From VFBF01 sp964530695 (lineage in GTDB: Bacteria > Pseudomonadota > Alphaproteobacteria > Caulobacterales > Aquidulcibacteraceae), in the NCBI GenBank assembly GCA_964530695.1, contig CAZGYQ010000074.1, forward strand, positions 1 to 18,318: a stretch of DNA of 18,318 bases, written 5' to 3'. The translations under genes were made by a program, and so were the position numbers. Under the pieces are notes generated by a model that did not search any database, was not told where the DNA came from, and saw nothing but the letters and a program-made list of their open reading frames with translations. Position 1 is the stretch's first letter, and every line of letters begins with the position of its first letter. Positions 1-7,109 of this stretch are shown piece after piece.

Positions 1-741
1 CAGCTCGTTGCGATGGCCGCGCTAGAGACGCCAGAAGCCGCGCTCGAACTCCTCCAGCGCGCCCGCGACGAAACCGGAGCGCTCGCCGCTTTCGAGATCA
101 TGAACCGTACGAGCGTCGAACTGGCCTTGAACTTGCCGGGAGTGCGCGCGCCGTTCAATCCGCCGCCGCCGTGGCTTGCGTTGCTTGAGTTCGAGAGCGC
201 CGTCGCAGAGGGCTTTCGCGACACTATCGAGGCCATGCTGTCGTGTGCAATTGAAGCCGGCGTCGCGCGGGATGCGACGATTGCCGAGTCCGAAAAGGCC
301 GCAGCCGAGTTCTGGTCGCTGCGCGAGTTGATGGCCGCCGCGCACCGGACGGTGAACACGCCACAGGTGTCGCATGACACGTCAACGCCGGTCTCGGCGG
401 TGCCCGCATTCCTGCGCGACGCGGGCGCTGCGGTGGAACGGCTGTCCCCCGGCGCGCGCATCGTTGCGTTCGGGCACGCCGGGGACGGCAACATCCACTA
501 CACGGCGATCGCCGCGAGCGCGGACGCCCCCTTCCCCAGTGAACAGATCAGCGCAGCCGTCCACGACGCGGCCTACGCGCTTGGAGGTTCGATCTCCGCG
601 GAACATGGCATCGGCGTTTTCCGGCGCTCGGAGCTGGTGCGATTCAAGGATCCCGTCGCCCTCGCGACGATGCGCGCGGTGAAGCATGCGCTCGATCCGC
701 ACAACATCATGAACCCGCGCGTCCTGTTCGAGCCTGCCTGA
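1..741 (+). CDS. FAD-linked oxidase, C-terminal part (D-lactate / D-2-hydroxyglutarate dehydrogenase-like), 5' partial
   Basis: The reading frame is open from the first base, so the start lies outside the window and about 246 C-terminal residues are visible. They match the C-terminal substrate/metal-binding half of VAO-type FAD oxidases (GlcD, D-2-hydroxyglutarate and D-lactate dehydrogenase family). These enzymes oxidise a D-2-hydroxyacid and pass electrons to an acceptor such as the quinone pool or an electron-transfer flavoprotein. The motif GHAGDGNIH carries the two histidines and ISAEHGIG the glutamate that bind the divalent metal in this family. The ending KHALDPHNIMNPRV is the usual C-terminal signature. 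The FAD-binding N-terminal half is not visible, so the substrate cannot be assigned. The gene runs tail-to-tail into the next one on the opposite strand, with four bases between the stop codons. The ATG at 13 is an internal methionine. Confidence 0.93.
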   Translation, partial: QLVAMAALETPEAALELLQRARDETGALAAFEIMNRTSVELALNLPGVRAPFNPPPPWLALLEFESAVAEGFRDTIEAMLSCAIEAGVARDATIAESEKAAAEFWSLRELMAAAHRTVNTPQVSHDTSTPVSAVPAFLRDAGAAVERLSPGARIVAFGHAGDGNIHYTAIAASADAPFPSEQISAAVHDAAYALGGSISAEHGIGVFRRSELVRFKDPVALATMRAVKHALDPHNIMNPRVLFEPA

Positions 742-745
742 GACT

Positions 746-1171
746 TCAGGAGACCGCCGCTTCGCGCCCCGGGCACGACTGGGCTGGACGGGTTCGCGTG
801 GTGATGAAGACGCCATCGTTGCCGTCGACGCTCTCAAATCGGTAGTTCGTCGCGCTGATGCGCTTCACCAGCCAGCACGCCTCGCTGCGGAAGCCGCTCG
901 AGGCATAGCTGAAACAGAGCGCGCCATCGCGGCGGATCACGAGGCGACCCTCATCGTACGCGCCATTGAACCAGTAGGCTGTCTTGCCATCGGGATCGAT
1001 GCACTCGCGCCAGTCGTCGCCCGATGGCTGATGCTCGCCCTGCATGTCGATGCCGTAGAAAATCCGGCGCGCTTCAGGCGCGCTGAGATGGTTCGCGACT
1101 CGCCCGTTTTGCGCGAGCGCGGGTGATGCGGCTGCGGCGGCAACCGCAAGAATGTACACCAGACGATGCAT
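746..1171 (-). CDS. small secreted protein of unknown function with four cysteines
   Basis: This predicts 141 residues. I chose the ATG at 1171 because a GGGAG ribosome binding site sits eight bases upstream and a clean signal peptide follows directly (MHRLVYILAV, then an alanine-rich core ending PALA-Q near residue 20). A longer frame opens at 1246 but adds an unlikely N-terminus and overlaps the divergent Nudix start. The mature part has four cysteines at about residues 57, 86, 99 and 133, consistent with two disulfides in the periplasm. It also has aromatic motifs (WRECIDP, AYWFNG, LCFSYA, EACWLVKR) suggesting a small beta-rich domain. I do not recognise a named family and assign no function. 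It is divergent from the Nudix gene and convergent with the FAD oxidase. A TAGTAT-like -10 lies upstream, but without a convincing -35. Confidence 0.8.
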   Translation of the reverse strand: MHRLVYILAVAAAAASPALAQNGRVANHLSAPEARRIFYGIDMQGEHQPSGDDWRECIDPDGKTAYWFNGAYDEGRLVIRRDGALCFSYASSGFRSEACWLVKRISATNYRFESVDGNDGVFITTRTRPAQSCPGREAAVS

Positions 1172-1255
1172 GCGGTGGCTCCCGTGGCGCGAACATACTA
1201 CATCCGCGCTCAAGGCGATTTCGAGACGCCCCGTTTTGAACCGCAATCAGGCGAC

Positions 1256-1687
1256 ATGAACAACACTCAAGCAGCGCCCGTGCCCGCGGTGGGCATTGTC
1301 TGCCTTAGGGGCGGCGAGGTCCTCCTGATCCGCAGGGGCAATCCGCCGCGACAGGGCGAATGGTCCCTGCCCGGCGGGCGCATCGAATGGGGCGAGACCG
1401 CAGCTGAAGCCGCATTGCGGGAGTTATTGGAGGAGACCGGCGTACAGGCGCGCCTCCTCGGGCTGATTGACGTTGTCGACGGCTTGTTTCGCTCGCGCGA
1501 GACCGGCGCCTTGTGGGCGCACTACCTGCTGATCGACTACGCTGCGCAGTGGACAGGCGGAGAGCCGGTTCCTGGCGACGACGCGACGGAGGCGGTATTT
1601 GCGCCTCTCGCAGATCTTGCGCGGTTCGACCTGTGGGCGGAAACCGAGCGCGTCATCCGCGCCGCAGCTGAGCGCTTTCCCGGATAA
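1256..1687 (+). CDS. Nudix hydrolase
   Basis: This 143-residue protein has a complete Nudix box at about residues 38-60: GGRIEWGE, seven residues, then RELLEETGV. It matches G-x5-E-x7-R-E-U-x-E-E-x-G-U with all catalytic acidic residues present. Nudix enzymes hydrolyse a nucleoside diphosphate linked to another group, using Mg2+ or Mn2+. The size and the C-terminal residues suggest an ADP-ribose pyrophosphatase or 8-oxo-dGTPase-like member, but the substrate cannot be read from sequence. The ATG at 1256 is preferred over the one at 1166. The earlier start would place it inside the divergent gene and add a non-conserved 30-residue extension, while the first Nudix beta strand (AVGIVCLRGGEVLLIRRG) begins soon after MNNTQ. 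An AGG at 1249-1251 can serve as a weak ribosome binding site. It is followed by 92 bases before the MORN gene. Confidence 0.93.
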   Translation: MNNTQAAPVPAVGIVCLRGGEVLLIRRGNPPRQGEWSLPGGRIEWGETAAEAALRELLEETGVQARLLGLIDVVDGLFRSRETGALWAHYLLIDYAAQWTGGEPVPGDDATEAVFAPLADLARFDLWAETERVIRAAAERFPG

Positions 1688-1779
1688 CCGGCGATTGTGC
1701 GCCGCAAAAGGGCCATTTCCCCCTGCCATCGAGGCTTGTAAGGTCGCAGGGACTCGCTGGTCGGCGGCAGGGGTGCGCG

Positions 1780-2784
1780 ATGAACTGGGAAACGATCAAG
1801 GACCTGGCCGAATCGCGCCCGAGACTGGCTGCGGCGGTAGGCCTCGTGAGCCTGCTCGGCGCAGGCATCGGCGCCGTGTCGAACAGCGTCAACTTCATCG
1901 ATATCGTCGGCGGCAACGCGCAGCAGGAGAAGGTCGCGAAGGCTGCGGCCGAAGTGCGCGAAGCCAAGGCGATCGAGGCGGTCGCGTCGCAAGCCAAGGC
2001 CAGCGCCACTGCACAGGCGGAAGCCCAGGCGTGGACCGCGGCGCTGCAGACAAACACAGCAGCCGCATACGACTTCTACCTCCGGGCCTTCCCCGACGGG
2101 CATTTCAAGGCTCAGGCTGAAGCGGCGCGGACGCGGCTTGCGAGTGCGACACGCCAATCCGGCGCGCCTCCCTTCGATCTCGCCCGGCTGCATCCCACTG
2201 TAGGTTCAGCGGTGAGCGCGGCGCGGGACGCCGCCAAGGAAGCAGCGGCGAAACAAACCCAGGCGGAACGCGCCTCCAACATGGCGCTCGCGGCGGCGAC
2301 CCAGGCGCGCGCGCGCGCGCGCGGCTATGACGTCATCCGGTTCCGTGATCGCGACATCTTCGAAGGCGAAGTCTCCGGCGGCAAACCGAACGGCCTCGGC
2401 GTCTATCTGCAGGGAGACGCCCACCTCGCCGGCGACAGGTTCCAGGGACAGCTTGTGGCGGGCGCGTGGAGCGGCGTCGGAATATTCGAAAGCGCCAGCG
2501 GCGCGCCGGGCCGGCCCACGCGGTATGGCGGCGAGTTCACGGGCGGCCAGCTCGCCGGCATGGGAGTCATCATGCGCGCGGACGGAATCCGTCAGGCGGG
2601 CGCGGTCGTGAACGGCGCGCTTACCGGCCACGGCGTCGAAACGCGTCCCGACGGCCAGCGGTTCGAAGGCGAATTCAGGAACGGAATTCCGGATGGATTT
2701 GGCGCTCTGTGGGCCTCTGATGGCGAGGTGCTTGAATCTGGTCGCTACGAGCAAGGGCGTCTGGTCCAGGCTCTGTCACTCTAG
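1780..2784 (+). CDS. membrane-anchored MORN-repeat protein
   Basis: This 334-residue protein has three parts. A hydrophobic segment at about residues 16-36 looks like an N-terminal membrane anchor. Residues 45-185 are Ala/Glu/Lys/Gln-rich and probably helical or coiled. They include a W-x-A ... AYDFYLRAFPDGHFKAQA unit (about 85-115) resembling the short helical module found in bacterial caspase-like and other modular proteins. Residues 193-330 contain about five MORN-type repeats, for example FEGEVSGGKPNGLGVYLQGD, RYGGEFTGGQLAGMGVIMRA and RFEGEFRNGIPDGFGALWA. MORN repeats form beta-hairpin sheets and usually act as membrane-lipid or protein scaffolds; the partner here is unknown. A GGCAGGGG ribosome binding site precedes the ATG. 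The 3' end overlaps the start of the M23 peptidase gene, implying co-expression. A (GC)9 run lies inside the gene at 2305-2322. Confidence 0.87.
   Translation: MNWETIKDLAESRPRLAAAVGLVSLLGAGIGAVSNSVNFIDIVGGNAQQEKVAKAAAEVREAKAIEAVASQAKASATAQAEAQAWTAALQTNTAAAYDFYLRAFPDGHFKAQAEAARTRLASATRQSGAPPFDLARLHPTVGSAVSAARDAAKEAAAKQTQAERASNMALAAATQARARARGYDVIRFRDRDIFEGEVSGGKPNGLGVYLQGDAHLAGDRFQGQLVAGAWSGVGIFESASGAPGRPTRYGGEFTGGQLAGMGVIMRADGIRQAGAVVNGALTGHGVETRPDGQRFEGEFRNGIPDGFGALWASDGEVLESGRYEQGRLVQALSL
2305..2322. repeat. (GC)9 dinucleotide run inside the MORN gene
   Basis: Eighteen bases of alternating G and C encode the Ala-Arg repeat in the helical linker before the MORN repeats. A change of one unit (2 bp) would shift the frame and remove the whole MORN domain. 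Alternating GC is also a sequence that can adopt Z-form DNA. It could be neutral, since the surrounding codons are strongly GC-biased. Confidence 0.85.
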
Positions 2785-3778
2785 CGCGGCCCTCACGCTT
2801 CTTGCGCTTCTGACGCCACTCGCGGCGCATGCCCAACAACTCCGGCTGCCGATCGACTGCCGCCTTGGCGAGACGTGCTTCGTCCAGAACTGGATCGACC
2901 TCGCTCCCGGGCCAGCGCGCGCTGATCGCGATTGCGGCCCCTTGACCTACGACGGGCATGACGGCCTCGACATACGCATACCTATGCGCGCAATGCGCGC
3001 GGGGTTCGCAGTGGTGGCGCCAGCAGACGGCGTCGTGCGCGCCGTTCGCGACGGCGAGCCGAACGGCGTATTCCGTGCTTCGGCTATCGCACCCGCACAT
3101 GATCGCGATTGCGGGAACGGCGTCGTGATCGATCATGGCGCCGGCCTTGAGACCCAACTTTGCCACATGCGGCGGGGCTCGATCGCGGTGCGTCCGGCGC
3201 AGCGGATTTCAAGGGGGGACGCTGTCGGACTTGTCGGACTTTCCGGGGCCACGGAGTTTCCGCATGTGCACATGTCAGTGCGCCGGCGCGGTCAGGTCAT
3301 CGACCCGTTCGTCAACGCGCCGATCGCCCAGAGCGCTTGCGGCGCCTCGCGTGCGCGCGCGGCGGGCAGCCTTTGGGCGCACCCGCCCACATACCTCGCC
3401 ACCGCCGTCGTCGACATGGGCTTTTCGGATGCGCCCCCGTCGCAGGCGACGCATGCCGATAACGCGCCCGACTCGACGGGATCGCGACACGCCCCCGCAA
3501 TGGTGGCCTGGGTCATCATCATGGGCGTCAGGCAGGGCGACGACACGACCCTGCGGCTCATGACGGCTGACGCCGCGATCCTCGCCGAAAGCCGCACGCA
3601 GCACACGCGCGACCAGGCGCAGTACGCCATATTCGTCGGCAAGCGTCGCCCAGGCGCGGTCTGGCCTGCAGGAACATACCGCGCCGAGGTGGTCATTCGC
3701 AGACACGGAGCCATCGTCGCCAGCCGCACCGGCGCGCTTACGGTGCGCCAGCCTTTACAGGGGAGCGCGCGGCGTTGA
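2720..3778 (+). CDS. secreted M23 (LytM-type) metallopeptidase with extra C-terminal domain
   Basis: This is a zinc peptidase of family M23, most likely acting on peptidoglycan cross-bridges or controlling amidases in the periplasm. From the ATG at 2720 it has 352 residues and a signal peptide ending LAAHA-QQ near residue 38. The metal ligands are visible: H80 and D84 in YDGHDGLDIR and H184 in FPHVHMSV, with H149 (LCHM) as a further active-site histidine. Several cysteines (47, 53, 72, 131, 148) may form disulfides. Residues 200-352 form an additional beta-rich domain of unknown role. The start is uncertain. ATG 2720 gives the tidier signal peptide but has a poor ribosome binding site. ATG 2693 has an AGGA about 12 bases upstream. 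TTG 2732 has a nearby GAGG. All three overlap the end of the MORN gene. Confidence 0.9.
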   Translation: MARCLNLVATSKGVWSRLCHSSAALTLLALLTPLAAHAQQLRLPIDCRLGETCFVQNWIDLAPGPARADRDCGPLTYDGHDGLDIRIPMRAMRAGFAVVAPADGVVRAVRDGEPNGVFRASAIAPAHDRDCGNGVVIDHGAGLETQLCHMRRGSIAVRPAQRISRGDAVGLVGLSGATEFPHVHMSVRRRGQVIDPFVNAPIAQSACGASRARAAGSLWAHPPTYLATAVVDMGFSDAPPSQATHADNAPDSTGSRHAPAMVAWVIIMGVRQGDDTTLRLMTADAAILAESRTQHTRDQAQYAIFVGKRRPGAVWPAGTYRAEVVIRRHGAIVASRTGALTVRQPLQGSARR

Positions 3779-3809
3779 TGGTCCCCGCATTTCCTGGGGA
3801 GACCGAACA

Positions 3810-5036
3810 ATGTTTCGCACACTGGCGGCCGCGGCCGGCCTTGCCCTCCTGCTGAGCGCGCCCGCCGAGGCGCGGACGTTTCGCATCCGACCGGGCCCGC
3901 AATCCCAGACGCAGCTGCAGACCGCGCTGATCGAGGCGCGGCCCGGCGACAGCGTTCGCCTCGCCCGAGGCCGCTTCGAGCTTGCCGCCGGGCTCTCCCT
4001 CGACATTGACCGCGTCTCCATCCGCGGCGAAGGCGCCGACAAGTCGATCCTGTCGTTCACCAGTCAGACGAGCGGCGCGGAAGGTCTTCTGGTCACCGCC
4101 GACGACGTGGTGCTGCGCGACTTCGCAGTCGAGAACGCGCGCGGCGATGGGATCAAATCGAAGGACGCCGACCGGATCACGTTCCGGGACCTGCGCGTCG
4201 AGTGGACCCGCGGCCCAAACCCCGCCAACGGCGCCTACGGCGTCTATCCCGTCGGCTCGCGCGACGTGCTCATCGACCGCGTCACCGTGCGCGGCGCCTC
4301 GGACGCCGGCATTTATGTCGGCCAATCGCAGAACATCATCGTGAAGCGCTCACTCGCCGAATTCAACGTCGCCGGCATCGAGATCGAGAACAGCATCAAC
4401 GCGGACGTCTTCGACAACATCGCACGGCGCAACACCGGCGGCATCCTCGTGTTTGACCTGCCAGGCGTGCCCCAGACGGGCGGCAACTCCACCCGCGTGT
4501 TTCGCAATCAGATCACCCAGAACGACACGCCCAACTTCGCCCCCGCGGGCAACATCGTCGCCGGCGTGCCTACCGGAACCGGCGTCATCGTCATGGCCAA
4601 CCGCAACGTCCACATCTTCGAGAATGACATTTCCGAGAACGGCACGGCGAACGTGATCATCACGGCTTATCGCCAGGAGATCACTGACCCGAACTACAAC
4701 GCCCTGCCGCGCGACATCGTCATCCGCGACAACGTGTTCGGCCGCGGCGGCTTTGCGCCGGCCGGCGAGTTTGCAGCGCTGCGCAGCGCCGGCGTTCCAT
4801 TCGGCGATATCGTGTGGGACGGCGCGACGATCTTCGTGGCGGGTGGGCGCCCGCGCGACGAGCCCGTCCGCATCAGCGTCTACGACAATCGCTCGACGAC
4901 GAACCAGCCCGTCAATTTTCTCTCCCTCGGCCTTTCGGTGGCGTCCAGTTCGATCACCGATGCCCAGCCCGACGCGACAATGCCCTCAAAGCTCGTGATC
5001 CCCGAACCCGCGCCCGTGCGCCTGCCGCAGGACTGA
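3810..5036 (+). CDS. secreted parallel beta-helix repeat protein (TIGR03805-like)
   Basis: This 408-residue protein has a classical signal peptide (MFRTLAAAAGLALLLSAPAEA) and a GGGGAG ribosome binding site upstream. From about residue 35 to 320 it shows short repeating turns of right-handed parallel beta-helix type, such as VVLRDFAVENARGDGI, VLIDRVTVRGASDAGIYVG, IIVKRSLAEFNVAGIEIEN and VHIFENDISENGTANV. These have the solenoid spacing of polysaccharide lyases and related proteins. Length, motifs and the adjacent partner gene agree with family TIGR03805. From memory, that family is found regularly next to, or fused with, TIGR03806, and the function of the pair is unknown. The next gene is such a partner, starting five bases after this stop. 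No catalytic residues can be pointed out, so enzymatic activity on a surface polymer is only a possibility. Confidence 0.88.
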   Translation: MFRTLAAAAGLALLLSAPAEARTFRIRPGPQSQTQLQTALIEARPGDSVRLARGRFELAAGLSLDIDRVSIRGEGADKSILSFTSQTSGAEGLLVTADDVVLRDFAVENARGDGIKSKDADRITFRDLRVEWTRGPNPANGAYGVYPVGSRDVLIDRVTVRGASDAGIYVGQSQNIIVKRSLAEFNVAGIEIENSINADVFDNIARRNTGGILVFDLPGVPQTGGNSTRVFRNQITQNDTPNFAPAGNIVAGVPTGTGVIVMANRNVHIFENDISENGTANVIITAYRQEITDPNYNALPRDIVIRDNVFGRGGFAPAGEFAALRSAGVPFGDIVWDGATIFVAGGRPRDEPVRISVYDNRSTTNQPVNFLSLGLSVASSSITDAQPDATMPSKLVIPEPAPVRLPQD

Positions 5037-5041
5037 CGCGC

Positions 5042-6097
5042 GTGCGGCCGTTCCTGCTCGGGGCGTTCGCGCTCTTGCTGGCGGCCGGCGCGGCGTTTGC
5101 CGCGCCGCGCCACTCCGGCCCCGACCTCGCCGCCATTCTCGCCGATCGCCCCGCCGCGACGCTCGGCGCTTACGGTCTCTTCCGGGATCTGTCCGCGCGG
5201 GAACCGAGCGCGGGCGTGGTCGCGTATGATCTGCCCGTGCCGCTTTTCTCCGACTACGCAGCAAAGCGTCGATACGTATTTCTGCCCCCGGGCGCGCACG
5301 CGCAGTATCGGGCTGATGACACGTTCGCATTTCCCGTCGGGACGGTGTTGATCAAGACCTTCGAGTATCCTGCGGACATGCGGGCGCCGCTTGAGAACAT
5401 CCGGCGGGTCGAGACACGCCTTCTCATCCGCACCCGCGCGGGCTGGACGGCCAACGCCTACATCTGGAACGCCGATGGCGCGGACGCCCGCCTGCAGGTC
5501 GCCGGGGCACAGTTCCCGGTGCGCTGGATCGCGCGCGACGGCGCCGTGCGCGAGATCACGTACTCGGTCCCGAACCGCAACCAGTGCAAGGGATGCCACT
5601 CGGTCGATGGCGCATTCGCGCCAATCGGCCCTTCGGCGGTTCACCTGCAACATACGTTGGAAAACGGTGCGGAGACGGAGCTGGCGCGCTGGACAAGGCT
5701 GGGATTGCTCGAAGGCGCGCCGGTCGCCCTGCCCGCTCCCTCATCCGGTCCGGCGTCGAGTGCACGCGCCTATCTCGATATCAACTGCGCCCACTGTCAC
5801 AATCCCCGCGGTCCGGCCAACACGTCGGGTCTCGATCTTCGCGCAACGCAAACTGACCCGGCGAGATGGGGCTTGCGCAAGCGCCCGATCGCGGCGGGTC
5901 GCGCGTCCGCCGATCTGAGCTACGCGATCGATCCCGGTCACCCCGAACGTTCCATTCTCCTGCACCGCATGCAGAGCAGTGACCCAGGCGTGATGATGCC
6001 CGAGCTCGGGCGCTCGATTGTCCATACGGAAGGCGTCGAAATCGTGCGCGCATGGATTGCGCAGATGGACGCAGACGGGCGTCCGCGTCAGAACTGA
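5042..6097 (+). CDS. secreted dihaem c-type cytochrome (TIGR03806 / HNE_0200-like)
   Basis: The start is the GTG at 5042, nine bases after an AGGA (5029-5032). It is followed immediately by a signal peptide (VRPFLLGAFALLLAAGAAFA). The frame stays open upstream, but there it only overlaps the beta-helix gene. The 351-residue product has two CXXCH haem-attachment motifs: C182-K-G-C-H186 and C249-A-H-C-H253. A VMMPELG stretch around residues 318-324 offers a possible methionine axial ligand. The N-terminal 170 residues (LPVPLFSDYAAKRRYVFLP, VGTVLIKTFEYP, ETRLLIR) match the family described as HNE_0200, or SO2930-type dihaem cytochromes, which pairs with the beta-helix protein. It is expected to be periplasmic or surface-exposed and to move electrons. 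Donor, acceptor and substrate are unknown. Confidence 0.88.
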   Translation: MRPFLLGAFALLLAAGAAFAAPRHSGPDLAAILADRPAATLGAYGLFRDLSAREPSAGVVAYDLPVPLFSDYAAKRRYVFLPPGAHAQYRADDTFAFPVGTVLIKTFEYPADMRAPLENIRRVETRLLIRTRAGWTANAYIWNADGADARLQVAGAQFPVRWIARDGAVREITYSVPNRNQCKGCHSVDGAFAPIGPSAVHLQHTLENGAETELARWTRLGLLEGAPVALPAPSSGPASSARAYLDINCAHCHNPRGPANTSGLDLRATQTDPARWGLRKRPIAAGRASADLSYAIDPGHPERSILLHRMQSSDPGVMMPELGRSIVHTEGVEIVRAWIAQMDADGRPRQN

Positions 6098-6117
6098 CAG
6101 GAGACCAAGGAGCCCCC

Positions 6118-7104
6118 ATGTCCCTGCGCACACCCATCTGCGACATGCTCGAGATCGAGCACCCCATCCTGCTCGCCGGTATGGGCGGCGTTTCCTATGC
6201 GGAACTCGCCGCCGCCGTTTCCAACGCCGGCGGCTACGGCGTGCTCGGGATGGCCGGAACATCCGCCAGGTTCATCAAGGAGCAGATGCAGAAGACGCGC
6301 TCGCTCACGTCGCGTCCGTTCGGCGTCGATCTGCTCGCCGCTTCGCCGGAGTCGCTGACGGAATCGGTGGACGTGATCATCGGCGAAGGCGCCTCGAGTT
6401 TCATCGCCGGCCTTGGCGTGCCGATGCCGATCATGGAGAAGCTGAAGAAGGCCGGACTCAAGGTCATGGTCGTGTGCGGCGCGGTGAAACATGCAGTCAA
6501 GGCCGAGCAGGCCGGTTGCGATGCGGTGATCTGCCAGGGCGGCGAAGGCGGCGGGCACACAGGACTTGTGGGCACGGCCCCGCTCGTTGCGCAGGCTGTG
6601 GAAGCCGTGAAAATTCCCGTCATCGCCGCAGGCGGCCTCTACGATGGTCGCGGTCTCGCGGCGGCGCTTTCACTGGGCGCGCAAGGCGTCTGGATGGGCA
6701 CACGCTTTATCGCTTCGACAGAGGCGCATGCTGCGCAGATGTACCGCGACGCGATCGTCGAGGCGACAGACGAAGATACGATCCGCACGCGCTGTTACTC
6801 CGGCAAGCCCATGCGCGTGAAGAAAAACGGATACGTCGATGACTGGGAGCGGCGACCGCAGGACATCCAGCCTTTCCCGATGCAAGCCGCGCTCAGCGTG
6901 CAGACTGGCGTCATCGGCGGCATCGGCGGCCAGATGGAAGGCCTCGACCTCGACCGGTCCTGTTTCGCCATGGGCCAGTCCGCGGGCGGCGTGCGCAACG
7001 TGAAATCCGCCGGCGCCATCATCGAGGACATCATGCGCGAGGCGCACGCCGCGATCTCGCGAGTATCTGCGCTGCAAGCGACATCGCCAGCGATGGTGGG
7101 GTAG
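6118..7104 (+). CDS. nitronate monooxygenase family protein (FMN-dependent)
   Basis: This 328-residue TIM-barrel flavoprotein belongs to the nitronate monooxygenase / 2-nitropropane dioxygenase family, which oxidises alkyl nitronates such as propionate-3-nitronate. Visible signatures are HPILLAGMGGVSYAELAAAVSNAGGYGVLG at the N-terminus, the GGEGGGHTG motif with the conserved histidine H147, and the phosphate-binding AGGLYDGRG and MGTRFIAS segments. There is no signal peptide, so it is cytoplasmic, unlike its neighbours. The ATG at 6118 follows two purine-rich ribosome binding sites (AGGAGA and AAGGAG); the open frame upstream of it lies in the cytochrome gene. Members of this family are often over-annotated, and the true substrate may be another nitro compound or an enoyl-type substrate. 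Confidence 0.92.
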   Translation: MSLRTPICDMLEIEHPILLAGMGGVSYAELAAAVSNAGGYGVLGMAGTSARFIKEQMQKTRSLTSRPFGVDLLAASPESLTESVDVIIGEGASSFIAGLGVPMPIMEKLKKAGLKVMVVCGAVKHAVKAEQAGCDAVICQGGEGGGHTGLVGTAPLVAQAVEAVKIPVIAAGGLYDGRGLAAALSLGAQGVWMGTRFIASTEAHAAQMYRDAIVEATDEDTIRTRCYSGKPMRVKKNGYVDDWERRPQDIQPFPMQAALSVQTGVIGGIGGQMEGLDLDRSCFAMGQSAGGVRNVKSAGAIIEDIMREAHAAISRVSALQATSPAMVG

Positions 7105-7109
7105 CCATC

